From UBA6115 sp050952935 (GTDB lineage Bacteria; Bacillota; Clostridia; Christensenellales; Aristaeellaceae): a DNA stretch of 64,000 bases. How positions within the stretch are numbered: the stretch's first letter is position 1; each line of letters opens with the position of its first letter. Position numbers and translations under genes: made by a program. Shown piece by piece: positions 44,343-53,340 of this stretch. The notes beneath the pieces are model-generated. The model saw only the letters and a program-made list of their open reading frames with translations, was not told the origin of the DNA and searched no databases. The DNA lies in the NCBI GenBank assembly GCA_050952935.1, contig JBMNLS010000001.1:186001-250000 (forward strand). Reading direction: 5' to 3'.

Positions 44343-45008
44343 ATGAAGAAAGAAGGCAATCAGTTGACTACAAATTGTAGGCAACTGAAAATGACTTCAG
44401 CAGATGGAAAGCGTTACCTTACCGGTGTGGCTGACACTGAACAACTGCTTCGTATCATCCAGTCTATCCCCTCGCCTAAAGCAGAGCCTTTCAAAATGTG
44501 GCTGACACAGGTAGGGCGTGAGCGTATTGATGAAACCATAGACCCGGAGTTGACCATAGACCGTGCCTTGACTACGTATCTGAAAAAGGGTTATTCACAT
44601 GAATGGATTAACCAACACTTGCAGGCGATACAGGTAAGCAAAGAATTGACAGATGAGAGGGATAGCCGTGGTGTTCAGAAGGGCGTGGAATACGCCATCC
44701 TTACAGATGAAATCAGCTGTGCCTGGTCGGGAATGACCACCAGACAGTATAAGAATCTGAAGGGTTTAAAAAAAGAAAACCTCCGCGACAACATGAGCAC
44801 CCTGGAACTTGTGCTGACCATGTTGGCGGAGGCAAGGTCAACAGGCTGGAATATTCCAGCCTGTTGTTTGTATAACTTACAAACTCTCGCCAAAATCTTT
44901 GCGAAACTGCCTGACCAGCAATTCCGGCCAGTTTCCTATGGGTTTGAGACGGCCAAAGAAGAAACGCAACACCGAAGGCTCTTCCACAAATTCCAAACCA
45001 CCGATTAG
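44343..45008 (+). pseudogene. Truncated BRO/DinD-type phage antirepressor
   Basis: The protein matches the middle of BRO-family antirepressors: NCRQLKM, ADTEQLLRIIQSIPSPKAEPFK, DPELTIDRALTTYLKKGY, EWINQHLQAI, VQKGVEYAILTDEISCAWSGMT, GLKKENLRDNMSTLELVL. About 55 residues are missing at the N-terminus, cut exactly where the AT-rich insert ends. Family similarity stops near 44838, after LTMLAEA; the rest of the reading frame runs antisense through the lyase terminator and gene. It is probably inactive phage debris. Confidence 0.75.
44839..44866. terminator. Perfect 28-nt palindrome at the lyase 3' end
   Basis: CAACAGGCTGGAAT followed by its exact complement. It is just past the stop of the minus-strand lyase gene and is the likely terminator; there is no T run. 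Confidence 0.65.
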
Positions 45009-46325
45009 CCGGCGGTTTTTAAACAGCCAGGAGATGCGGTCGGCTGTGTACTTGATTTGGGATAACGTAAATACCCGTTTCGGTATCGCAAGGCGCACCA
45101 ACTCCATCTCTGCCATATGTTCGCTTCCATCCTCATTGCGCTGCTCGCTGAGCGTGCCGCGCTCCATTCCTCGTACTCCGCTGGCTATAAAAACCGCAGC
45201 GTTCAGCGAGCCGGCAATATATTGGTTCTGCGGGATATGCTCACAAAATTGGCTTGCATCCAGATGACAGCCAAGGCCCCCTGGAGGCGTCACGACAGGG
45301 ACACCCTTGGCAATCAGCTCGTTGCTCAGTGCTTCAATAAAAATTGGGGTCTGGCTGATAACGTCAATATCCATGGTCTCGCGTATTCCTACGGCTATGG
45401 CTTCCATTTCTCGTACGGACATTCCGCCATATGTAATGAATCCCTCAAAAAGAGGTATCAGTTCCCGCATTTGGGCATGTAGTTTTTCATCCGATGTCAG
45501 AATGCAGCCGCCGCGCGCGGCACCAAGTTTGCGCGCTGAGAAGTAAAAAATATCCGAAAGCGATCCAATTTCCCTGGCGATGTCAATGATCTCGGCATTC
45601 TTAAACTCTTCCTCCCGCGTTTTGATAAAGTACAGGTTATCTGCCAAAAGGCTTGCGTCAAAGACAAAAACAATGCCTTCCCTGCGGCATATCCGTGAAA
45701 CGTCACGGATATGCCGCATCGAAACCGGCTGTCCACCCACAAGGTTTGTTCCCGCCTCAATACGGACGAAGCTGATTTTATCTTTCCCGATGCGCTGGAT
45801 GGCCTCGTTCAGTTTATCAATGTCAATATCACCCTTGAAAGGCGCGGAACTATGTATTTTTAATCCCTCATCGCCAATTACTTCTTCCACCGTTCCGCCC
45901 GACAGGGTGATAAGCGCCTTGGTGGTTGTAAAGTGATAATTCATCAGCGCGACAGACCCCGGCGTTACCAATGTCCTTGCTATAATGTGCTCGCAAGCGC
46001 GGCCCTGATGCGCCGGTAAAAAATACTTCATGCCAAAGGTTTCCTGCAATACCTTTTCAAGTCTGTAGAAGGTTTCCGATCCGGCATAGCTGTCATCGGC
46101 CTGCATCATGGCGGCATATTGGTTTTCGCTCATCGCGTTGACACCGCTGTCCGAGAGCATATCCAAGAACACCTCCCGGTTTTTCAGAAGAAAGGTATTA
46201 TATCCGGCTTCCTCCATTTTTTGCGCGCGTTCTTCCACAGGCAGCAGATTGAGCTTTTGAACCATTCGGACCTTGTGCATTTCGAGTGGGACTTTTTCCC
46301 CCGACAGGAACGTAATTTTAGACAT
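44877..46325 (-). CDS. Tyrosine phenol-lyase/tryptophanase-family PLP beta-eliminating lyase
   Basis: 482 residues. Compared with Citrobacter tyrosine phenol-lyase it keeps EAGYNTFLL, SDSGVNAM, PAHQGRACE, the substrate-side FTTT (the lyase Thr124; tryptophanase has Asp), GGQPVSM, the PLP lysine (K266 in FSARKLGA) and MERG with Arg381 of tyrosine phenol-lyases. It differs at two conserved sites: the Arg after DA (Arg217 in the lyase) is Leu226, and Lys256 is Arg265. The enzyme would split tyrosine to phenol, pyruvate and ammonia, or run in reverse, but the lost Arg makes the activity uncertain. AAGGAG precedes the ATG, and a T-box leader lies upstream. Confidence 0.85.
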   Translation of the reverse strand: MSKITFLSGEKVPLEMHKVRMVQKLNLLPVEERAQKMEEAGYNTFLLKNREVFLDMLSDSGVNAMSENQYAAMMQADDSYAGSETFYRLEKVLQETFGMKYFLPAHQGRACEHIIARTLVTPGSVALMNYHFTTTKALITLSGGTVEEVIGDEGLKIHSSAPFKGDIDIDKLNEAIQRIGKDKISFVRIEAGTNLVGGQPVSMRHIRDVSRICRREGIVFVFDASLLADNLYFIKTREEEFKNAEIIDIAREIGSLSDIFYFSARKLGAARGGCILTSDEKLHAQMRELIPLFEGFITYGGMSVREMEAIAVGIRETMDIDVISQTPIFIEALSNELIAKGVPVVTPPGGLGCHLDASQFCEHIPQNQYIAGSLNAAVFIASGVRGMERGTLSEQRNEDGSEHMAEMELVRLAIPKRVFTLSQIKYTADRISWLFKNRRLIGGLEFVEEPSVLRFFFGRLKPIGNWPELLVRQFRKDFGESL

Positions 46326-46356
46326 GGTACTTCTCCTTTTTTTTATTCTTGCTCAA

Positions 46357-46650
46357 ATAAAAGTCCCTGAGCAAGTTAGGACTTGCCCAGGGACGAGAAA
46401 TACTATTTTCCCGCGGTACCACCCTGATTGCGGTTTTTAAACCGCCGCTCACCGGGATCAAACAATCCCTGCCCCTATGACGGTGGGCTTCCGTATGCCC
46501 CTACTGATGTTCAGGGCATCGGCTCAGGAGTGTATTTACATATCCGTCAGCAACTGCTTTCACCAACCGCAGTATCTCTAATCGTCGGCATCTTTCCGAC
46601 TGTGCTGAGTGAGGATATCTTTCTCTCCGTCACAGCCTTTAGCGGAGAAT
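46357..46650 (-). promoter_or_regulatory. T-box leader, tyrosine type
   Basis: The T-box sequence AGGGTGGTACCGCGG is at 46411-46425 (minus strand), followed by the terminator stem 46363-46394 with a T-rich tail at 46357-46362. In stem I the 3' side of the specifier bulge reads AAATACACTCC, giving specifier UAC (Tyr) at 46532-46534 with the usual A after it. The T-box bulge UGGU pairs with discriminator A, which fits tRNA-Tyr and not tRNA-Trp (discriminator G). The lyase gene starts about 30 nt downstream. The leader should allow transcription when uncharged tRNA-Tyr accumulates. Confidence 0.85.
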
Positions 46651-46679
46651 AGCATAAGAATTCTGTTTTTGCAAGTCTA
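46651..46679 (-). promoter_or_regulatory. Promoter of the T-box leader
   Basis: On the minus strand TAGACT (46679-46674), 17 bp, TATGCT (46656-46651), just before the T-box leader. Confidence 0.55.
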
Positions 46680-46779
46680 TTTTAAAAACAAGCATAAAAA
46701 ACTGCTGAGGGACAATACATAGGTAATACTTAAGGGAAAAATCATTATTCTCAACAAATTTCCCAAACTTCTTCTTTCT

Positions 46780-46788
46780 GGGTATAAT
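46780..46788 (+). promoter_or_regulatory. Promoter of the ABC exporter operon
   Basis: TATAAT (46783-46788) preceded by TGGG; the -35 is weak. It diverges from the T-box promoter. Confidence 0.5.
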
Positions 46789-46849
46789 GGCTGTGTCTGG
46801 TACAAAAGGATTCTAAGACATTTTTGAACTTTATGAAGGTGAAAACAAC

Positions 46850-48571
46850 ATGCTGGTAAAATACGCAAAGAAATACTCGAAATTGATTGTCGGTCAGCTT
46901 TTCTTCGCAAGCACCTGGGTATTTGCGCAGCTGCTGATCCCGCGCCTGATGGTGGACATCGTAGACTCCGGAATCATGATGAAGGACATGAACGCGATTG
47001 TTCACCGGGGCCTGCTGATGCTGTTGGCAACGGTTTTTAATATTGTTTCTTTGATGATTTCCCTCTATTTTCTTACAAAAGCGACCGCGGGGATATCAAG
47101 GGACTTGCGGGCGGATTTGTTTGAAAAAGTGATCGATTGGTCGAAGGAGACCAGGGCGGATTTTTCCAATTCCACCTTAATCACAAGAACGGTGAACGAC
47201 GTTAAACAGGTTTCAAATTTCATCGACCTGTCTTTAAGGAAGATTTTCACCCTCACCGTTACCGTCATCGGGGCGCTGGCGGTTTCGTTTTCGCTGGACG
47301 CGAAATTGGCTTTGATGATCCTTATCATCATTCCGGCCATCTTTTTGCTGGGTCTATTCCTGACCACAAGGGCGCTTCCCCAATATGCCCGCATACGCCT
47401 TGCCATTGACCGGATCAATCAGCTTTTCAGAGAAAACATCAGAGGCATTCGAGTGATCAGGGCCTTTAACAAGTCCGGTTATGAGGTGAAGGAGTTTGAA
47501 AAGGCGACAACGGATGCCTACGAGGCGAATGTCAAGTCGGAATCGACGATGATGCTGTTAAGCCCCCTCATTTTGTTGCTCACCAACATTCTGATTTTGG
47601 TTATTTTGTTGATGGGTGGTAGGCGCGCCCAGACAGGCACGATCAAGCTGGGCGTTCTGATCGGCCTGATCGAATACGCGACCATCAGCCTAAGCAACAT
47701 TCAGCAGTTTGCCTCCATCATCACCATCATTCCCAGGTCGAAGGTTTCCATCGACAGGATTTCCGAGGTTCTGTCCACAGAGGAGCGTCTGAAGGTGAAA
47801 GAAGACAGCTTGGAATCGGACGAAAGCGGCATCAGCTTCAAGGATATCGATTTTTACTATCCGGGCTCCCGCAGAGCCACCCTGAGAAACCTCAATTTTC
47901 ATCTGGGGAAGGGAGAGACCAAGGCGATTATCGGCTCAACGGGAAGCGGGAAATCCACCGTTCTTAAGCTGCTGCTGCGGGACTATGACGCCTATCAGGG
48001 GCGAATATGCTTAAACGGCAGGAACATTCAAACCCTTTCAAGGGAGGAAATCAACCAAGCCGTGACATTCATTCCCCAAACCAGCTTTTTGTTTTCAGGC
48101 AGCATCAGGGAAAACATTCAAACCGGGAAAAAAGACGCCGCCGACAAGGAGATTTGGGAAGTGTTGGATATGGTTCAGATGGGAGATTTTTTCAGGGAAT
48201 CTCCGGAGGGGCTGGATACGCACATAGCTCAAAATGCGGTCAACTTTTCGGGCGGACAAAAACAAAGGATATCGATTGCCCGCGGCCTGATCAGGGAATC
48301 GGATTTCTATGTTTTTGACGACTGTTTCTCCGCCCTGGATTATTCCACCGAAAAGAAAATCCGCGAAGCCATCCGGGAAAAACTATCGGATCGGGGTGTT
48401 TTAGTGGTTGCGCAGCGTGTGGCGACCGTCAGAGAGGCGGACGAAATCTTCGTCCTTGAAAAAGGGGAAATCGTGGGCAGGGGAAGCCATGAAGAGCTTG
48501 CTGAAAGTTCAGAGATTTACAAAGAAATCCTCGCTTCACAACTAAAGTCCCAGGAGGGGGAAATCAGATGA
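46850..48571 (+). CDS. ABC exporter half-transporter, degenerate subunit
   Basis: 573 residues. An N-terminal six-helix type I exporter domain (about 1-310) and a C-terminal ATPase domain. Walker A is GSTGSGKST, and the signature FSGGQKQRIS is intact. Walker B ends FDDCFSALD, with Asp in place of the catalytic Glu, and the switch His is Gln (VAQRVATV). These changes mark the degenerate half of heterodimeric exporters such as TM287/288 or BmrCD. It overlaps the partner gene by 4 bp. GAAGGTG precedes the ATG. Confidence 0.92.
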   Translation: MLVKYAKKYSKLIVGQLFFASTWVFAQLLIPRLMVDIVDSGIMMKDMNAIVHRGLLMLLATVFNIVSLMISLYFLTKATAGISRDLRADLFEKVIDWSKETRADFSNSTLITRTVNDVKQVSNFIDLSLRKIFTLTVTVIGALAVSFSLDAKLALMILIIIPAIFLLGLFLTTRALPQYARIRLAIDRINQLFRENIRGIRVIRAFNKSGYEVKEFEKATTDAYEANVKSESTMMLLSPLILLLTNILILVILLMGGRRAQTGTIKLGVLIGLIEYATISLSNIQQFASIITIIPRSKVSIDRISEVLSTEERLKVKEDSLESDESGISFKDIDFYYPGSRRATLRNLNFHLGKGETKAIIGSTGSGKSTVLKLLLRDYDAYQGRICLNGRNIQTLSREEINQAVTFIPQTSFLFSGSIRENIQTGKKDAADKEIWEVLDMVQMGDFFRESPEGLDTHIAQNAVNFSGGQKQRISIARGLIRESDFYVFDDCFSALDYSTEKKIREAIREKLSDRGVLVVAQRVATVREADEIFVLEKGEIVGRGSHEELAESSEIYKEILASQLKSQEGEIR

Positions 48572-50448
48572 ATAAGGAAGCTGTCCATAACGAAGACAAA
48601 CGGGAAGAGGGGCTGCCGGGGGTTTCCAAAGGCATCGGCGGGGCGGGACGCGTTTCCGGCCTCCTGGCATCGGGCAGCACCAAAGACGCCAGGGGGACCC
48701 TGTTCAGGCTGTTTAAAAACTTAGCCTCCTTTAAGTGGGTTTTCATAGCGGCGGTCATCCTGACCTTGTCCGCCTCCCTCGTTCAGATATTGATCCCAAG
48801 AAGGATTGGGGAGATCATCAATATCTTGACCGGGCTTTTGACTAAAAACATCGCTTTGGATTGGACGCTTTTAGGGAAAACAGGCATTGTCCTTTTAGCC
48901 TTGTATGTTTTCAACTTTTTCTCCAACTATGTTTCAAACATATTGATGGTGAGGGTATCCCAGAACGTCATCAAATCGCTCAGAAACCAAATGCAGGTTA
49001 AATTAAATGCCCTCACCCTGAACTATTTTGACCGCTCATCGGCGGGAGACATGGTTTCATTGCTGAGCAACGATTTGGATAACGTGGCCAACACACTGCA
49101 AAGCGGCTTGACAAGCTCATTGTCGGCCGTTGTTCTGCTGGCGGGTGTTGTCACCATGATGATCATCATCAACCCCATCCTGGCCTTCCTGTCGATGGTG
49201 GTCATCCCTGTATCCTATCTGATGGTGAAGTACCTGATTAAAAAAGCGAAGCCCATCTTCCAGAAAAACGCGAACCTGACGGGGGTTTTTAACGGCAAGA
49301 TAGAAGAAGCCTATATGGGGGAGGACATTGTAAAACACTACAACGTTGGGGCGGATTTGAAGGAGGAGCTGTCTTCCCTGAACGAGGAACTGTATGACAG
49401 CGAGTGGAAATCGTCGCTGGTTTCTTTTGTTACCAGGCCTGCAGGCGACCTCATTCTGAATTCAAATTATGTTTTGCTGGCCATTTGGGGCGGCAGATAT
49501 GTTATTAGCGGCATATTATCCCTGGGAGGCTTTCAGGCTTTTCTGCAATACACACAGATGCTCAGAGGCCCGTTTAACCAGGTGCTGGGGATTTTCAACA
49601 CCATCATGTCCGCATTGGCTTCGGCGGAGCGTGTCTTTGACTTTCTGGACGCCGAAGAGATCGTCGAATTAGGGGATGAAAGCATGGACGCGGGCGCCGT
49701 CAGGGGAGAAATTGCATTTGACAAAGTCGATTTCGGCTATACGGAAAATCTGCTTTTTGAAGGCGTGGACCTGAAAGTAAAGCCCGGGGAGCAGGTTGCC
49801 ATCGTCGGCAGGACTGGGGCCGGCAAAACAACCCTGGTCAACCTGCTGATGCGCTTTTATGAGATAGACGACGGAAAAATCTATATCGACGGGAAAGATG
49901 CGAAGGGCTACCGGACTGAGGAGCTTCGAAAGGCATACGCCATGGTTTTGCAGGACACCTGGCTTTTTTCGGGCAGCATCAGGGATAACATCGCCTATGG
50001 GGCGGATATCTCAGGCGAGGAAGATTTATCGGATGTGGATTTCGAACGCATTAAAGAGGCGGCGAAATTGGCGCGGGCGGATTCGTTTATCGAGTGTCTG
50101 CCTCAAGGTTATGACACCGTTTTAACCGAAGGGGCTTCCAACCTAAGCCAGGGGGAAATTCAGCTGTTGACGATAGCAAGGGCCATGATCAAAAAAGCCC
50201 CCATCATTATCCTTGACGAGGCCACGTCCTCGGTGGATACGCGCACAGAGCTGCTCATTCAGCAGGGGCTGAAGGAGCTTGCGTCCAACTCCACCGGCTT
50301 TATCATAGCCCACCGGCTTTCCACCATCCAGGATGCTGACAGGATCATTGTAATGGACAGCGGAACGATTGTGGAAGTCGGCACCCACCAGGAATTGCTC
50401 GAAAAAAACGGATACTACGCCGAGATGTATCTCGCGGGGCAGACGTAG
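48568..50448 (+). CDS. ABC exporter half-transporter, catalytic subunit
   Basis: 626 residues with an extra N-terminal about 50 residues (acidic then GIGGAGRVSG), a six-helix domain and an ATPase domain. Walker A is GRTGAGKTT, the signature LSQGEIQLLTIARA is the altered type seen in TM288-like halves, Walker B is LDEATSSVD with the catalytic Glu, and the switch is AHRLSTI. It pairs with the previous product to export a drug, peptide or lipid. The divergent T-box lyase makes a tyrosine-derived substrate conceivable but unproven. ATGA overlap with the first half. Confidence 0.92.
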   Translation: MNKEAVHNEDKREEGLPGVSKGIGGAGRVSGLLASGSTKDARGTLFRLFKNLASFKWVFIAAVILTLSASLVQILIPRRIGEIINILTGLLTKNIALDWTLLGKTGIVLLALYVFNFFSNYVSNILMVRVSQNVIKSLRNQMQVKLNALTLNYFDRSSAGDMVSLLSNDLDNVANTLQSGLTSSLSAVVLLAGVVTMMIIINPILAFLSMVVIPVSYLMVKYLIKKAKPIFQKNANLTGVFNGKIEEAYMGEDIVKHYNVGADLKEELSSLNEELYDSEWKSSLVSFVTRPAGDLILNSNYVLLAIWGGRYVISGILSLGGFQAFLQYTQMLRGPFNQVLGIFNTIMSALASAERVFDFLDAEEIVELGDESMDAGAVRGEIAFDKVDFGYTENLLFEGVDLKVKPGEQVAIVGRTGAGKTTLVNLLMRFYEIDDGKIYIDGKDAKGYRTEELRKAYAMVLQDTWLFSGSIRDNIAYGADISGEEDLSDVDFERIKEAAKLARADSFIECLPQGYDTVLTEGASNLSQGEIQLLTIARAMIKKAPIIILDEATSSVDTRTELLIQQGLKELASNSTGFIIAHRLSTIQDADRIIVMDSGTIVEVGTHQELLEKNGYYAEMYLAGQT

Positions 50449-50751
50449 TATTGAATATTCATGTTACATAGAGCGACACAAATAGCGTCAGACATTCAGC
50501 GCAAAAATCATTGCTTAATCACTTTGTATACATCCAAAACTATTGATACATGTATGGCAGTTTGATGCTTTAATTTCGGTGCAGCAGCCGGTACAAAAAT
50601 GTTTACTTGCTGTTTTTTGTCTGGATAATAATCCGATAACAGCAGGATATTGCCTTTAACTCCATTTTTTTAATAACATGCCTCACCACTCAATTACCGT
50701 TATAAAAATCCCTAACTGTATATGAAGATATGTATCGACACGCCAACGCAG
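50449..50751. other. Intergenic region, no gene seen
   Basis: AT-rich relative to the flanks. It holds the 13 bases GCGACACAAATAG also present at 12292, and a palindromic TACATGTA at about 50549. No ORF with a ribosome-binding site was found. Confidence 0.6.
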
Positions 50752-50780
50752 TTGACAGGTCTCCTGCGCCCTCGTATCAT
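50752..50780 (+). promoter_or_regulatory. Promoter of the SGNH hydrolase gene
   Basis: TTGACA (50752-50757), 17 bp, TATCAT (50775-50780), 25 bp before the start codon. Confidence 0.8.
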
Positions 50781-50805
50781 CAGCATAAATAAGGAGGGCA
50801 CGGCC

Positions 50806-51336
50806 ATGCGTATTTTGTTCATCGGTAACAGCCACACATATTTCAACGATTTGCCTGAATTGGTGCGGAAGGCATGCGCCCAAAGGGGACAGCAAATTGA
50901 GGTCTGCATGCTGACCCACGGCGGCAAGGGTCTGGATTTTCACGCGGGCGAGCCGCAGACGCGCTTCAATATCCTGTTTGGCGGGTGGGACCGGATTATC
51001 CTCCAGCACTGCGCTCATCCCATGGGTGATCCGGCTGCGCTCAAACAGGGGCTGGAAACTATATTGTCTTGGATACGCCAGGCCGGCAGCCAGGCCCTGT
51101 TGTTCCAGACCTGGACCCGCAAGGGTGATGAAGCCGTGCAGCAGGAGATGTCCGGCATCTACCGGGAGTTGGGCGAACAGTATGGCCTGCAGGTCATTCC
51201 AGTGGGCGATCACTGGCAGGAACACCGCAGGCTGCATCCGGAGGTGGAGCTGTACGCAAACGACGGCGGCCACGCCGCGTTGGCAGGCAGCCAGCTGGCA
51301 GCACAGGTTATCGCGGAGGGGCTGTTCCCATCATAA
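50806..51336 (+). CDS. SGNH/GDSL-family hydrolase
   Basis: 176 residues. The N-terminal block MRILFIGNSHTYFNDLP holds the catalytic Ser in GNSHT, and the C-terminal YANDGGHAALAGSQLAA holds the Asp-x-x-His pair. The fold is that of a small esterase or acyl hydrolase. AAGGAGGG is before ATG 50806; a longer ORF crosses the promoter. No signal peptide, so it acts in the cytoplasm. The substrate cannot be inferred. Confidence 0.85.
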   Translation: MRILFIGNSHTYFNDLPELVRKACAQRGQQIEVCMLTHGGKGLDFHAGEPQTRFNILFGGWDRIILQHCAHPMGDPAALKQGLETILSWIRQAGSQALLFQTWTRKGDEAVQQEMSGIYRELGEQYGLQVIPVGDHWQEHRRLHPEVELYANDGGHAALAGSQLAAQVIAEGLFPS

Positions 51337-51355
51337 TGCCCCTGCTCAAGGGGCA
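51337..51355 (+). terminator. Hairpin after the SGNH gene
   Basis: TGCCCC / GGGGCA with a 7-nt loop, without a T run; probably a weak terminator. Confidence 0.5.
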
Positions 51356-51968
51356 CTGGATATGATAAAATAGACAGTGTGGGAGAACATTCTGGTCAAG
51401 TTCTCAAGCCCATGACCGGTCGAGTATCTCTCTTGTCTGGCACACTGGTTAACAAGAAGAGATGAACCCAAAGCGGAAGTGGCCGAACGATTTCCGTGAA
51501 GAGAGCAAGACCGTTCGGAATTATGTCGCATGGCTCAGTTGGATTTCCCTTATTCTCCCATGGAAAGATCATATTCTTTACTTTCGATCTTAAGCAAAGT
51601 TCTTAAAATCCGAACGAATGAATTATGTGGAATGTGTTCATATTCGATGTAAATGGAATGAACCTATCACCTCGTTCACCTCGAAGCGATGTGAAAGGCT
51701 TGCCGGAGTTTTATGGACGAATGCTACATGATTCGATAATAGCAGGTATTTTTCCCGTTTCCTTCATACCTGATTTCACCCGAAGCAATCAAAAACTCCT
51801 ACAAGATTCATTGCCCTGCAAGAGTTTTTGCCCGGTAATTAGCGTCCCCTGAACAACTCAACTTCTTATATTCCACAAGCATTTTGGCTTAATACATGAT
51901 AAACTGGTGCAAGGAAAACCTTTGCCCCCAAAACCCTTGCGCTTGATTAGGAGCGAAAAGCGCAGCAG
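51356..51968. other. Region with no intact gene, flank of an IS remnant
   Basis: About 610 bp of intermediate base composition. Short ORFs (for example at 51625-51852) have no ribosome-binding site or family pattern. A hairpin-like GCAAGG...CCCTTGC lies near 51909-51941 before the transposase remnant. Probably decayed mobile DNA. Confidence 0.5.
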
Positions 51969-52574
51969 GTGACGATGTTTGAGGACGCGCTGCTGTTTGG
52001 CGGCGTCAGGCTGAATCCGGCGAACAGATGGGTGCGCATGTCCCAGATGATCCCTTGGGCGGTATTTGAGGAGCGGTACGCGGCCGTGTTCCCGAACCCT
52101 CGGGAGGGTAAGCCGGCCAAGTCAGCCCGGATGGCCATCGACTCCCTCATCATCAAGAAGCGTTATGGTTTCTCGGATGAGGACGTGGTGGAAGAGATTC
52201 GGGAGAACCCCTGCCTGCAATACTTCCTGGGCTTTGGGGAGTACAGCAGTGCGCGGCCCTTTGATCCCAGCACCATGACCTGGTTCCGGGAACGGATCAC
52301 ACCTGAAATGCTGACAGAGGTGAACGATTATGTCATTGGGCGCAAGCGGATCAACCAGGCAGAAGACAGGAACCCGCCGCCGGATGATATATCCGGAAGC
52401 GATGCGGGCGCGGGCGGCAGCTAGGAGAATGGTTCAAGTGACACAACAGAGGGAAGACCCAACCGCGGCACGCTGATTCTGGACGCGACTTGTGTGCTTC
52501 AGAATATCCGCTTTCCCACGGATGTATCCTTAGTTCTTAAACCCCATTATGCTTATTTCATTGGTGATGATTAA
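51969..52574 (+). pseudogene. IS1182-type transposase remnant (N-terminal part, in-frame stop)
   Basis: The translated product matches the DUF772 N-terminal domain of IS1182/IS5 transposases: PWAVFEERYAAVFPN, GKPAKSARMAIDSLIIKKRYGFSDEDVVEEIRENPCLQYFLGF, DPSTMTWFRERIT. A TAG at 52422 interrupts it, but the frame continues with NRGTLILDATCVLQNIRFPTDVSL, the first part of the catalytic domain, before ending at 52572-52574. The rest of the DDE domain is absent. It is a dead copy. Confidence 0.85.
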
Positions 52575-52810
52575 TTAAGGTTTTGCCGCACTGAAAGCTT
52601 AGTTCCCGCCCCTTTGTCGTCCACAAAGATGTGCGGTCGTCCAAGCTTTTTCTGAACCAGCCGCCGGTAAAAGTATCCGCGGCGCCAGTGCCGGCGAGGT
52701 GATCGAGCTGCACATAGCCCTCGTATATAATATACCACAATGTGTGCCAAAGCATGAAGATGGAATTGTGCTATAATACGGGGCAACGGATAAGCAAGGA
52801 GGAACTGCCC
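52575..52810. other. Intergenic region with promoter of the YbaK gene
   Basis: No intact gene. The promoter TATAAT (52772-52777), preceded by TGC (extended -10), drives the next gene. The 52575-52740 part looks like scrambled coding debris on the minus strand and matches no family I recognise. Confidence 0.55.
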
Positions 52811-53272
52811 ATGTTTGACCTGGCAAAAGCTCACCTGACCGCCTTGGGCCTGGAGGATCGCATCCAGGTGTTTGAGGTATCCAGCGAAACCGTTGCCTTG
52901 GCGGCGCAGGCAGTGGGCTGTCCTGAGGCGCAGATCGCCAAAACCCTCTCCTTTCTGGTGGATGGAAAGGCCGTGTTGGTGGTGGCGGCGGGGGACGCGC
53001 GCATTGACAACAAAAAGTTCAAGGCACAGTTTCACCAAAAGGCGGTTATGCTCAGCCCCGTTCAGGTGATCGACTTGGTGGGGCACGCGGTGGGCGGGGT
53101 GTGTCCCTTTGGGGTGAAGCCGGGGGTGGAGGTATATCTGGATGAATCCCTCAGGCGCTTTGAGTGGGTGTACCCGGCCTGCGGCAGTGGCAACAGCGCG
53201 GTCAAACTCAGCCCCCGGGAGCTAAAAATGGCCAGCGGGGCTGCTGAATGGGTGGATGTGTGCCGATACTGA
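52811..53272 (+). CDS. YbaK/EbsC-family aminoacyl-tRNA deacylase
   Basis: 153 residues of the YbaK/ProX fold. It has the conserved NNKKFKAQF lysine and AVGGVCPFGVKPGVEVYLDESL, followed by CGSGNSAVKLSPREL. The family removes mischarged Cys from tRNA-Pro, though members differ in specificity. GGAGG precedes ATG 52811; the longer ORF runs through the promoter. Cytoplasmic and monocistronic. Confidence 0.92.
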   Translation: MFDLAKAHLTALGLEDRIQVFEVSSETVALAAQAVGCPEAQIAKTLSFLVDGKAVLVVAAGDARIDNKKFKAQFHQKAVMLSPVQVIDLVGHAVGGVCPFGVKPGVEVYLDESLRRFEWVYPACGSGNSAVKLSPRELKMASGAAEWVDVCRY

Positions 53273-53340
53273 GCAGCTTGGATTATAAATGCAAAAGAAA
53301 AGGGACGCTCTTTGCGGCGGCCCCTTTATGTATTATGGAG

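Noticed and set aside
44877..46325. Calling the lyase a tryptophanase (tnaA)
   Set aside because: FTTT and MERG are lyase-type, and the T-box specifier and discriminator fit tyrosine; the name tnaA is not supported.
51625..51852. A 75-residue plus ORF between the SGNH gene and the IS remnant
   Set aside because: No ribosome-binding site, no family pattern, and the region looks like decayed mobile DNA.
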